From Ferrimonas balearica (GTDB taxonomy: Bacteria > Pseudomonadota > Gammaproteobacteria > Enterobacterales > Shewanellaceae): a stretch of 64,000 nucleotides of DNA. The position numbers were made by a program, and so were the translations under genes. Positions 46,231 to 54,170 of this stretch are shown here, piece by piece; the first letter of the stretch is position 1, and each line of letters begins with the position of its first letter. The notes beneath the pieces are model-generated. The model ran no database searches and was not told the origin of the DNA. It saw nothing but the letters and a program-made list of their open reading frames with translations. The stretch is taken from assembly GCF_019802085.1 (NCBI RefSeq), contig NZ_JAHVHV010000003.1, positions 372,001-436,000 on the forward strand, read 5' to 3'.

Positions 46231-47865
46231 TCACATGTTGGGGTAGTTGGGCCCACCGCCCCCTTCCGGGGTCACCCAGGTGATGTTCTGACTGGGATCC
46301 TTGATGTCGCAGGTCTTGCAGTGCAGACAGTTGGCGGCGTTGATCTGAAGCCTTGGCTCCCCCGCCTCCTCCACCATCTCGTACACCCCCGCCGGGCAGT
46401 AGCGCTGCGCCGGCTCATCGAACTGCGCCAGGTTCACCGTCACCGGGATCGCCGCGTCCGTCAGCTTGAGGTGACAGGGCTGATCCTCGTCGTGGTAAGT
46501 GTTGGAGAGGAACACCGAGGAGAGGCGATCAAAACTCAGCTTACCGTCCGGCTTGGGGTAGGCGATCGCCTCATAATCGCCGGCGGGCTTGAGCTGGGCG
46601 TGATCCAGGTGATTGTCCTTCAACGTCAGCGGCAACTGACCGCCAAACAGGTTCTGATCGATGAAGTTGAATGCGCCCCCCAGCAGGCTGCCGAACTTGT
46701 GCATCGCCGGGCCGAAGTTGCGGGAGCGGTACAGCTCATCGAACAGCCAGGATCCCTTGAAGCGGGTCTCCATCTCCTGAAGATCCTCCCCGGCCTGACC
46801 GCCATTGGCCAGGTGATCCGCCACCAGCTCCGCCGCCAGCATGCCGGATTTCATCGCCGTGTGGCTGCCCTTGATCTTGGCGAAGTTCAGGGTGCCGGCG
46901 TCACAGCCGATCAGCAGGCCACCGGGGAAGTGCATCTTGGGCAGGGCGTTGAAGCCCCCCTTGGCGATGGCCCGGGCCCCATAGGCCACCCGCTCGCCGC
47001 CCGCCAGGTGGGCCGAGATCACCGGGTGGGTCTTGAAGCGCTGGAACTCCTCGAAGGGGTTCAGGTAGGGGTTGTCGTAGTTGAGATCGACGATAAGGCC
47101 CACCAGCACCTGGTTGTCGTCGCCGTGATAGAGGAAGCCGCCGCCGGAGGCGCCGTGCTCATCCAGCGGCCAGCCGCCGCTGTGGATCACCTTGCCCGAT
47201 TGGTGCTGCCCCTCGGGCAGTTGCCAGATCTCCTTGAAGCCCAGACCGTAGTGCTGAGCGGTGCGGCCGGCATCCAGGTTGAAACGCTGGATCAGCTGCT
47301 TGCCCAGGTGGCCACGGGCACCCTCGGCAAAGAGGGTGTAGCCGGCGCGCAGCTCCATGCCCGGCATGTAGCCGTCCTTCTCACTGCCGTCCAGGGCCAC
47401 CCCCATGTCACCGGTGATCACCCCGCGGATGGCGCCCTCCTCCTCGATGAGCGACGCTGCGGCGAATCCCGGGTAGATCTCCACCCCCAGCGACTCCGCC
47501 TGCTCCGCCAGCCAGCGACACAGGTTACCCAGGCTGATGATGTAGTTGCCCTGGTTGTGCATGGTCTTGGGGGTCATCCAGTTGGGGAAACGACGTCCCC
47601 CGTCGGCCTTGAGCATCCAGATCTCGTCGTCGCTCACCGCCGTGGTGAGCGGCGCCCCCTGTGCTTTCCAGTCGGGCAGCAGCTCGTCCAGGGCCCGGGG
47701 CTCGAACACCGCCCCGGATAGGATATGGGCCCCCACTTCGGACCCCTTCTCCACCACGCAGACGTTCAGTTCGGCGTTGCGCTGCTTAAGCCGGATGGCG
47801 GCGGACAGCCCCGCCGGGCCGGCCCCCACCACCAGGACGTCAAACTCCATCGACTCGCGTTCCAT
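46231..47865 (-). CDS. Electron-transfer flavoprotein-ubiquinone oxidoreductase
   Basis: A 544-residue ETF-QO (ETF dehydrogenase), the membrane-associated flavoprotein that passes electrons from acyl-CoA and amino acid oxidation to ubiquinone. FAD-binding VGAGPAGLSAAIRL lies at the N-terminus, with SGAVFEPRALDELLPDW and GVEIYPGFAAA typical of the family. The C-terminal ferredoxin-like part has Cys in RYCPAGVYE and NCLHCKTCDIKDPSQNITWVTPEGG, ligating one [4Fe-4S]. The ATG at 47865 follows AGGAAGAGGA, though an ATG at 47850 is possible. The upstream region carries CRP-like and LiuR-like sites. Confidence 0.95.
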   Translation of the reverse strand: MERESMEFDVLVVGAGPAGLSAAIRLKQRNAELNVCVVEKGSEVGAHILSGAVFEPRALDELLPDWKAQGAPLTTAVSDDEIWMLKADGGRRFPNWMTPKTMHNQGNYIISLGNLCRWLAEQAESLGVEIYPGFAAASLIEEEGAIRGVITGDMGVALDGSEKDGYMPGMELRAGYTLFAEGARGHLGKQLIQRFNLDAGRTAQHYGLGFKEIWQLPEGQHQSGKVIHSGGWPLDEHGASGGGFLYHGDDNQVLVGLIVDLNYDNPYLNPFEEFQRFKTHPVISAHLAGGERVAYGARAIAKGGFNALPKMHFPGGLLIGCDAGTLNFAKIKGSHTAMKSGMLAAELVADHLANGGQAGEDLQEMETRFKGSWLFDELYRSRNFGPAMHKFGSLLGGAFNFIDQNLFGGQLPLTLKDNHLDHAQLKPAGDYEAIAYPKPDGKLSFDRLSSVFLSNTYHDEDQPCHLKLTDAAIPVTVNLAQFDEPAQRYCPAGVYEMVEEAGEPRLQINAANCLHCKTCDIKDPSQNITWVTPEGGGGPNYPNM

Positions 47866-47903
47866 TCCTCTTCCTCGTCGGCACGCCCTCTCTCACGAAG
47901 GGC

Positions 47904-47917
47904 TTACGTTTACGTTA
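47904..47917 (-). promoter_or_regulatory. LiuR-like operator before ETF-QO
   Basis: TTACGTTTACGTTA contains a perfect ACGT-TT-ACGT repeat. As I recall, MerR-family LiuR sites controlling branched-chain amino acid oxidation have this type of ACGT-NN-ACGT core, which would suit ETF-QO. This assignment is from memory and needs a motif search. Confidence 0.4.
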
Positions 47918-47935
47918 CCGTCAGCTTACTGAAAA

Positions 47936-47951
47936 AGTGAGCAAGTTCACA
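47936..47951 (-). promoter_or_regulatory. CRP-like site before ETF-QO
   Basis: AGTGA-N6-TCACA matches the CRP core at 9 of 10 positions, 71 bases upstream of the ETF-QO start. It would couple electron transfer from fatty acid oxidation to cAMP. Confidence 0.5.
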
Positions 47952-48072
47952 GTGGAGGCCGTATGAGAGGGGAAACCCGGTGAAAGCCTGTGTGGCAACC
48001 GGGGGCAACAGAAGAATCAGCTCACGGCCCCGACCGGAAATGTGATCCAGGCTGATTGTTCAAGGGGCTGGC

Positions 48073-48078
48073 TATACT
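48073..48078 (+). promoter_or_regulatory. moaA promoter -10 box
   Basis: TATACT lies about 20 bases before the predicted riboswitch. The -35 element is weak (CTGATT, spacing 15). Confidence 0.4.
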
Positions 48079-48095
48079 TTACACTGCTAGCAGTT

Positions 48096-48213
48096 GTGAA
48101 CCGAGCCCGTCGGCGCCTAAGTCCAGAAACGGATATGGTTGGCGGGCCGTGGCGATAGGGCCACCGGGGTAGGCCGAGAAAGTCGACCTGCCTTCCTCTG
48201 TTTTAGGAAAGGT
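48096..48213 (+). promoter_or_regulatory. Probable molybdenum cofactor (Moco) riboswitch
   Basis: The moaA leader is highly structured. A long hairpin pairs 48168-48177 with 48183-48192 (nine of ten pairs, one G-U) and closes with a GAAAG loop. A second, GTGGC/GCCAC around a GATAGG-type loop, lies at 48149-48163. The order of conserved stretches, GGCGCCTAA, GGCGGGCCGTGGCGA, CCGGGGTAGGCCG and CCTGCCTT, is what I recall of the Moco RNA motif found before moaA in gammaproteobacteria. A riboswitch here would lower moa expression when Moco or the tungsten analogue is plentiful. Confidence 0.62.
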
Positions 48214-48218
48214 GACAC

Positions 48219-49199
48219 ATGCGAGAGCTCCAAGACCGATTCGGCCGCAGCTTCCACTATCTGCGCCTGTCGATCACTGACGCCTGCAATTTCAAATGCC
48301 AGTACTGTCTGCCTAACGGCTACCATCCCGACGGCAAGCCCCGATTTATGACGCTGGAGGAGATCCGGCGGGTTTTGCTTGCCTTCGCCCAGGTGGGCAC
48401 CCGCAAGGTGCGGATCACCGGCGGCGAACCCACCCTGCGCAAGGACTTCGAGGCGGTGGTCGATCTGGCCGCCAACACCCCCGGGGTGCAGCGGGTGGCC
48501 ACCACCACCAACGGCTATCGCCTGGCGGAGCACGCCAAGGCCTGGCGCCAGGCAGGCCTGTCCCAGATCAACGTCTCCGTCGACAGCCTGGATCCCGTGC
48601 AGTTCCAGCGCATCACCGGCGACAGCCGCTTCGATCTGGTGATGAAGGGGATCGACACGGCGCTGGCCGAAGGCTACGACAAGGTGAAGATCAACGTGGT
48701 GCTGCTCAAGGAACACAACGGCGATCAACTGCCGCTGTTCCTCAACTACATCAAACACCAGCCGGTGGATCTGCGCTTTATCGAGCTGATGGAAACCGGC
48801 CTGCACCACGACTATTTCCAGCGCCACCATCTGCCCGGTGCGGTGATCCAGCAGCAGCTGGAGCAGGCCGGCTGGACCCTGGATCCCCGCGGTCCCGACG
48901 ACGGCCCGGCCCTCAACTACAGCCACCCGGATTACGCCGGTCGCATCGGCCTCATCATGCCCTACGCCAAGGACTTCTGCGCCACCTGCAACCGACTGCG
49001 GGTGTCCGCCATCGGCAAGCTGCACCTGTGCCTGTTTACCGAGGCCGGCATCGAGCTGCGGGACCTGCTGGGCAGCGACGAACAGCTCGCTCCCCTGGTG
49101 GCCCGGCTGCACGCCGCCCTGGGCCAGAAACACGAAACCCACTACCTCCACGATGGGAACGCCGGGGCCACGCCGCACCTGGCCTCCATCGGCGGATAA
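48219..49199 (+). CDS. moaA: GTP 3',8-cyclase MoaA
   Basis: A 326-residue radical SAM enzyme that starts molybdopterin synthesis from GTP. The N-terminal cluster motif is CNFKCQYC (Cys23, Cys27, Cys30). The C-terminal second cluster uses CATCNRLRVSAIGKLHLC. The essential C-terminal Gly-Gly (SIGG) is present. GGEPTLRKDFE and the ITGGEP motif bind SAM. It opens the moaABCDE operon and has a long structured leader. Confidence 0.97.
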   Translation: MRELQDRFGRSFHYLRLSITDACNFKCQYCLPNGYHPDGKPRFMTLEEIRRVLLAFAQVGTRKVRITGGEPTLRKDFEAVVDLAANTPGVQRVATTTNGYRLAEHAKAWRQAGLSQINVSVDSLDPVQFQRITGDSRFDLVMKGIDTALAEGYDKVKINVVLLKEHNGDQLPLFLNYIKHQPVDLRFIELMETGLHHDYFQRHHLPGAVIQQQLEQAGWTLDPRGPDDGPALNYSHPDYAGRIGLIMPYAKDFCATCNRLRVSAIGKLHLCLFTEAGIELRDLLGSDEQLAPLVARLHAALGQKHETHYLHDGNAGATPHLASIGG

Positions 49200-49231
49200 G
49201 CATAAAGAGCCAACCACAGAGACACCGTTTT

Positions 49232-49758
49232 ATGGGACACCTTTCTCAAGCCAACTTTGTACCGCTGAACATCGCGGTACTGACCCTGTCCGACACCCGC
49301 ACCTGGGAGAACGACAAGTCCGGTCAGTTCCTCGAGGACAACCTCAAGGAAGCCGGCCACCTCCTGGCGGACCGCCGCATCATCAAGGACGACAAGTACC
49401 AGATCCGCGCGGTGCTGTCCGAATGGATCGCCTCCGACAAGGTCCAGGTGATCATCACCACCGGCGGCACCGGCTTCACTGAGCGAGACTCCACCCCGGA
49501 AGCGGTCTCCCCCCTGTTCGACAAGCAGATCGAAGGGTTCGGCGAACTGTTCCGCCACATCACCTACCAGGAGCTGGGCACCAGCACCGTGCAGTCCCGG
49601 GCCATCGGTGGCATGGCCAACAAGACCGCCATCTTCTGCCTGCCCGGCTCCACCGGCGCCTGCCGCACCGGCTGGACCAAGATCCTCAAAGAGCAGCTGG
49701 ACGCCACCCACCGTCCCTGCAACTTCGTGACGCATTTGAAAGAGGTCAAGAACGACGC

Positions 49759-49762
<4 letters not shown>
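49232..49762 (+). CDS. moaB: Molybdopterin adenylyltransferase-like MoaB
   Basis: A 176-residue MoaB/Mog-type protein. Motifs [35 protein letters not shown] and [10 protein letters not shown] form the molybdopterin-binding fold. MoaB is often thought dispensable in enterics but may adenylylate molybdopterin in organisms without Mog. No mog gene is visible in this window. The start is the ATG at 49232. The stop overlaps moaC as ATGA. Confidence 0.94.
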
Positions 49763-50241
<479 letters not shown>

Positions 50242-50258
50242 GCCAGAGGCCAAGACGC

Positions 50259-50507
50259 ATGATTAACGTATTGTTTTTTGCACAAATTCGCGAAGTTACC
50301 GGGGTCGACAAGCTGGCCTTTGACGCCACCGATGGCCTCACCGCCGACGCCCTGCGCCAGCAGCTGCTGACCCGGGGCGACAAGTGGCGCCTGGCCCTGG
50401 AGGACAAGAACGTCCTGGTGGCCATCAACCAGACCCTGTCCGGCTGGGAAACCGAACTGAAATCCGGCGACGAAGTGGCCTTCTTCCCGCCGGTCACCGG
50501 AGGTTGA
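50259..50507 (+). CDS. moaD: Molybdopterin synthase small subunit MoaD
   Basis: An 82-residue ubiquitin-fold sulfur carrier. The C-terminal Gly81-Gly82 (PPVTGG) is thiocarboxylated by the MoeB activity and donates sulfur in the MoaE complex. Length is normal. It lies one base before moaE. Confidence 0.95.
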   Translation: MINVLFFAQIREVTGVDKLAFDATDGLTADALRQQLLTRGDKWRLALEDKNVLVAINQTLSGWETELKSGDEVAFFPPVTGG

Positions 50508-50508
50508 G

Positions 50509-50955
50509 ATGATCGCAGTACAAACCCAAGACTTCAGCGTCGCCGAGGAGTACGCCAAGCTGGCGGACAACCCCGGTTGTGGCGCCGTGGTCACCTTCGT
50601 CGGCAAGGTGCGGGACTTCGGCGACAGCCGGGGCGTCAGCGCCATGACCCTGGAGCACTACCCGGGCATGACCGAAGCCGTACTGGGCCAGATCGAAGCC
50701 GAGGCCCGTCAACGCTGGCCGCTGGACGAAGTCACCATCATCCACCGGGTGGGTGAACTGGCCCTGTGCGACCAGATCGTCTTTATCGGCGTCTCCAGCG
50801 CCCACCGCAAGGCAGCGTTTGACGCCTGCGAGTTCCTGATCGACTTCCTCAAGACCCGCGCGCCGTTTTGGAAGAAGGAAACCAGCCAGGAGGGCAGCGT
50901 CTGGGTCGACGCCAAAGACGCCGACAGCCAGGCCGCCGAGCAGTGGGCCCGCTGA
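50509..50955 (+). CDS. moaE: Molybdopterin synthase catalytic subunit MoaE
   Basis: A 148-residue MoaE. TFVGKVRDFGDSRGVSAMTLEHYPGM and HRVGELALCDQIVFIGVSSAHRKAAFDACEFLIDFLKTRAPFWKKE match the family, with the catalytic lysines in the C-terminal KTRAPFWKKE. With MoaD it forms the tetrameric synthase that adds the dithiolene sulfurs. It closes the operon, which ends with a strong terminator. Confidence 0.97.
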   Translation: MIAVQTQDFSVAEEYAKLADNPGCGAVVTFVGKVRDFGDSRGVSAMTLEHYPGMTEAVLGQIEAEARQRWPLDEVTIIHRVGELALCDQIVFIGVSSAHRKAAFDACEFLIDFLKTRAPFWKKETSQEGSVWVDAKDADSQAAEQWAR

Positions 50956-50973
50956 GTCCCACCCGCTGAAACA

Positions 50974-50997
50974 AGGGAGCCTGATGGCTCCCTTTTT
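50974..50997 (+). terminator. Terminator of moaABCDE
   Basis: GGGAGCC/GGCTCCC stem with a TGAT loop and five T residues. Confidence 0.92.
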
Positions 50998-51067
50998 GTT
51001 GCCCGACGTCCGGCGAAGATGAACAAAGTTTCATCCCCCCGCCACCTTGGGCTTAGGGGCCCGGTAC

Positions 51068-51075
51068 TAGAGTGC
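51068..51075 (+). promoter_or_regulatory. Shared upstream octamer TAGAGTGC
   Basis: TAGAGTGC lies 35 bases before the first DUF5666 gene, and the same octamer lies 31 bases before the PepSY gene (52922-52929). Equal placement suggests a common promoter or activator element, but the motif is short. Confidence 0.3.
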
Positions 51076-51110
51076 GTCCATCAACGATCCCTTATCCGTC
51101 AGAGAACTCG

Positions 51111-52382
51111 ATGCACAGATTGCTCCTCCCCGCGCTGCTGGCCACCACCCTGGGCGCCTGCGGGTCCGATTCCGCCCCCGACGCCCGCCCGGAGAGCACC
51201 ACCCTGCCCGCCGTCATCCAGGGCCCCCTGACCCGCGTCGACGGCACCGACCTCATCTTGCTGAACACCCAAGTCCCCGCCGGGCAAGCCCATGTGGAAA
51301 TGGCAGACCAAGGCGCCAGCCTATCGGCGCTGAAGCCCGGCATGGTGGTCACCGTCCAGACCGACGGCCATCAGGCCATCGAGGTGGACTACGACCCCCT
51401 GCTTCGGGGGCCGGTGAGCGAGCAAAGTGACACCCGCCTGGTGGTGGCCGGCCAGACGGTCTGGACCGACGCGGCGCGCCAGCACGCCCCGGGCCGCTGG
51501 GTGGAGATCAGCGGTCACTACCAGGGCAACGGCATCCAGGCCAGCTACGTCGGCGCCAGTGACCCCAGTGCCGAGATCCAACTCGAGGGGCAGCTGACCC
51601 AGCTAGACCGGGAGGCCAAGCGCTTCCATCTCGGTCCGCTAAGCGTGGCCTATCGCCACGCCGCCGTTGACGGCCTCCTGACCGAGGGGGGCTGGGTGGA
51701 GGTGTCGGGCACCCTGGATGGCTCTGAGCTGGTGGCCTCGGAAGTGGAGAGCGAAGCCGGGCCGGACCACGACTCGGCCGACCGCCTGACCATCAGCGGC
51801 CTGATCAGCTGGGTCAACCAGGACGCCACCCTGATGATCCTGAACCAGCAGTGGCCGGTGGCCCTGGACTCGCGCACCGAGTTTGAGCACGGCAGCCCCG
51901 CCACCCTCACCGTCGGTCAGTGGGCGGAGGTGGAGGGCCGCTGGCAAGCGGAGGATCGTCGCCTGCTCGCCACCGAGTTGGAGCTGGGGATCGGCGACGC
52001 GCCGGCCCCGGCGCCCCAACCGGGGTTCGAGGTCACCGGGCGGGCCCAGATCGATGCGGGCCAGCTGACCCTCAACGGCATCCCCCTGGTGCTGGCCCCC
52101 AACGCCCAGTTCGAGGATGGCCTCAACCACGTCACCCTGGACGGCGAGTGGGTGGAGCTGGAGGGCTATCAGCAAGACGGGCAGTTCCTGGTGATGGAGC
52201 TGGAGCGCGCAGACCCGGGCCCCACCCTCGAGCTGGAAGGCCCGGTCACCCGGGATCCCGCCACCCTCTGGGGCTACGACAGCATCGACGACAGCCTGGC
52301 GATCTACGCCGGCCAGTGGGTCAAGCTGAAGTGCCAGTACGGCGGTGCGGAGATCCTGAGCCAGTGTGTCCTTAACCCCTGA
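51111..52382 (+). CDS. Multi-repeat DUF5666 lipoprotein
   Basis: A 423-residue protein with a lipoprotein signal peptide ending LGAC (Cys17). The mature part is a series of about 70-residue repeats of DUF5666 type, each containing an Asp/Glu-rich beta-strand unit and a W-V-E-(V/L/I)-x-G motif (GRWVEISGHYQ, GGWVEVSGTLD, GQWAEVEGRWQ, GEWVELEGYQQ). The repeats suggest an elongated beta-structured chain anchored to the outer or inner membrane. The function is unknown, and the domain often stands near two-component systems and PepSY proteins, as here. Confidence 0.75.
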   Translation: MHRLLLPALLATTLGACGSDSAPDARPESTTLPAVIQGPLTRVDGTDLILLNTQVPAGQAHVEMADQGASLSALKPGMVVTVQTDGHQAIEVDYDPLLRGPVSEQSDTRLVVAGQTVWTDAARQHAPGRWVEISGHYQGNGIQASYVGASDPSAEIQLEGQLTQLDREAKRFHLGPLSVAYRHAAVDGLLTEGGWVEVSGTLDGSELVASEVESEAGPDHDSADRLTISGLISWVNQDATLMILNQQWPVALDSRTEFEHGSPATLTVGQWAEVEGRWQAEDRRLLATELELGIGDAPAPAPQPGFEVTGRAQIDAGQLTLNGIPLVLAPNAQFEDGLNHVTLDGEWVELEGYQQDGQFLVMELERADPGPTLELEGPVTRDPATLWGYDSIDDSLAIYAGQWVKLKCQYGGAEILSQCVLNP

Positions 52383-52436
52383 TCCCCCAGTCCCGGCCCG
52401 CCGTTCGGCGGGCCCCAATCACCACAAGGAGCCATC

Positions 52437-52895
52437 ATGATGCCCAATGCCCATACCCTGCTCGGCCTGAGCCTCACCCTGCTCGCCCTGACCCCGGCCC
52501 AGGCCGCACCGCTGCAACTGGCGCTGCCCGCCCAACCCTTCCACGCCGAAGGACAGGTGCGTTACCAGAACGGTCAGCTGCACCTCAACGGCACCGAACT
52601 GACATTGACCGACGCCACCCGCTGGGAGGACGGCCTGACGCCCCAACAACTGGATGGCCAGTGGCTGGAGATCGAGGGCCAGCGTCACGGGGACAGCTAC
52701 GAGGTCAGCGAACTGGAGCGGGACAGACCGGAGGCGGAGATCGAGCTGGCCGGCTGGGTAGCCCCGGATGGCACCCTGTGGGGCTACCGGGCCAGTGACA
52801 CCAACCTAGGCCACCTGGTGGGGCGCAGAGTCGCCCTGGAGTGCCGTCGGGATCCCCAGAGCGGCTGGCTCAGCGATTGCCGCCCCGACCACTGA
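52437..52895 (+). CDS. Single-repeat DUF5666-like secreted protein
   Basis: A 152-residue protein with a signal peptide (LLGLSLTLLALTPAQA). The mature part carries one DUF5666-type unit (GQVRYQNGQLHLNGTELTL, GQWLEIEGQRHGDSYEVSELERD) and ends like the previous protein: GTLWGYRASDTNL..LEC against ATLWGYDSIDDSL..LKC. That shared C-terminus shows the two are homologous. The start is one of two adjacent ATGs at 52437/52440 behind AAGGAG. It is likely cotranscribed with the lipoprotein. Confidence 0.75.
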   Translation: MMPNAHTLLGLSLTLLALTPAQAAPLQLALPAQPFHAEGQVRYQNGQLHLNGTELTLTDATRWEDGLTPQQLDGQWLEIEGQRHGDSYEVSELERDRPEAEIELAGWVAPDGTLWGYRASDTNLGHLVGRRVALECRRDPQSGWLSDCRPDH

Positions 52896-52960
52896 ACCCC
52901 TCGTCATCCACGGCCCTGTGGTAGAGTGCATTCAGGGCCGCCTCGCAACCAAAAGTGACT

Positions 52961-53488
52961 ATGAAACACCTGATCTGGCTACCGCTTTTCCTTCTGGCCT
53001 TTCCCGGCTGGGCCGCCTCCGAGCTGTACCTTCAGCTGGAGAAGAACCCGAGTCCGGCGCCCTTGACCATACTCAAGCAGGTGGAGCGGGACTACGGCCA
53101 CCAGGGCCAGGTGATTGAGTTCGAGCTGGAGCTGGAGGCGGGTGCCATCACCTACGAGGTGAGTCTGGCCGCCCCCGAGCGGGGTCAGACCCTGGAGCTC
53201 AAGCTGGATCGGACCGGCGGGCTGCTGGAGAAGGAGTGGGAATCCGACGAACTGGACGACGAGTCTGAGCGCGTTGCCCTGAGGGCCCTACGCAACCGAC
53301 CAGGCCGCTTCGCCGATCTGGTGGCCCTGGCCATCGCCGGCCAGGAGGGGTTCCTGCTCGAGGCCCAGCTGGATCACAACATCGGCATCAGCTACCTGGA
53401 GGTGGAGCTGCTCACCCCCCAGGGCAAACGCAAGCTGGCGCTGGACCTGGACACCGGCGAACGGCTCCCGATCCTGCAGTGGGACTGA
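52961..53488 (+). CDS. Periplasmic PepSY-domain protein
   Basis: A 175-residue protein with a signal peptide (LIWLPLFLLAFPGWA) and one or two PepSY-like units: VIEFELELEAGAITYEVSLAA near residue 50 and IGISYLEVELLTPQGKRKLALDLDTGERL at the end. The latter has the typical DxxTGE-like close. PepSY proteins commonly sense or inhibit a partner, here presumably the adjacent histidine kinase. An Asp/Glu-rich middle part could bind cations. It is one base upstream of the response regulator. Confidence 0.75.
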   Translation: MKHLIWLPLFLLAFPGWAASELYLQLEKNPSPAPLTILKQVERDYGHQGQVIEFELELEAGAITYEVSLAAPERGQTLELKLDRTGGLLEKEWESDELDDESERVALRALRNRPGRFADLVALAIAGQEGFLLEAQLDHNIGISYLEVELLTPQGKRKLALDLDTGERLPILQWD

Positions 53489-53489
53489 T

Positions 53490-54167
53490 ATGAAGATCCT
53501 GATCATCGAAGACGATCCGACCAACCGTCAGTATCTGACCAAGGGCTTTACCGAGCAGGGCTACGTGGTGGACAGCGCCGAGGACGGTCAACAGGGGCTG
53601 ATGCTGGCCACCACCGAGCCCTATCGGCTGATCGTGCTGGACCGCATGCTGCCCAAGCTGGAGGGGCTGGCCCTGCTGGCGGCCCTGCGGGCCACCGGCA
53701 ACACCACCCCGGTGATCATCCTCTCGGCCCTGGGGGACGTGGACGAGCGGATCGCCGGGCTACGCGCCGGGGGAGACGACTACATGGTCAAACCCTTCTC
53801 CTTTGCCGAGCTGCTGATCCGCGCCCAGCGCCTGATGGCCCGACCCAGCCCCGACAGCCACCCCAATCGCCTCACCCTGGCCAACCTGGAGCTGGATCTG
53901 CTGGCCCACAAGGCCCGGGTGGAGGGCCGTCCCCTGACCCTGCAGCCCAAGGAGTTTCAACTGCTGCGCTACCTGGTGGAGCACCAGGGCCAGTTGCTGA
54001 CCCGCACCCTGCTGTTCGAGTCGGTGTGGGATTACCATTTCGATCCCGGCACCAACGTCATCGACGTGCACATCGCCCGGCTGCGCAAGAAGCTGCAGGA
54101 AGCGGGCGCCCGGGTGCGCATCGAGACGGTGCGTGGCGCCGGCTACCGGCTCGGCCCGGCCGACTGA
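53490..54167 (+). CDS. OmpR/PhoB-type response regulator
   Basis: A 225-residue response regulator. The receiver domain has the acidic pair Glu7-Asp8-Asp9 (IIEDDPTN), phosphoacceptor Asp51 (LIVLDRMLP) and the conserved Lys in YMVKPFSF. A winged-helix DNA-binding domain with LTLQPKEFQLLRYLVEH and TNVIDVHIARLRKKL follows. It lies in one operon with the PepSY gene (1 base) and the kinase (3 bases). Its regulon is unknown but probably includes the neighbouring DUF5666 genes. Confidence 0.94.
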   Translation: MKILIIEDDPTNRQYLTKGFTEQGYVVDSAEDGQQGLMLATTEPYRLIVLDRMLPKLEGLALLAALRATGNTTPVIILSALGDVDERIAGLRAGGDDYMVKPFSFAELLIRAQRLMARPSPDSHPNRLTLANLELDLLAHKARVEGRPLTLQPKEFQLLRYLVEHQGQLLTRTLLFESVWDYHFDPGTNVIDVHIARLRKKLQEAGARVRIETVRGAGYRLGPAD

Positions 54168-54170
54168 CTC

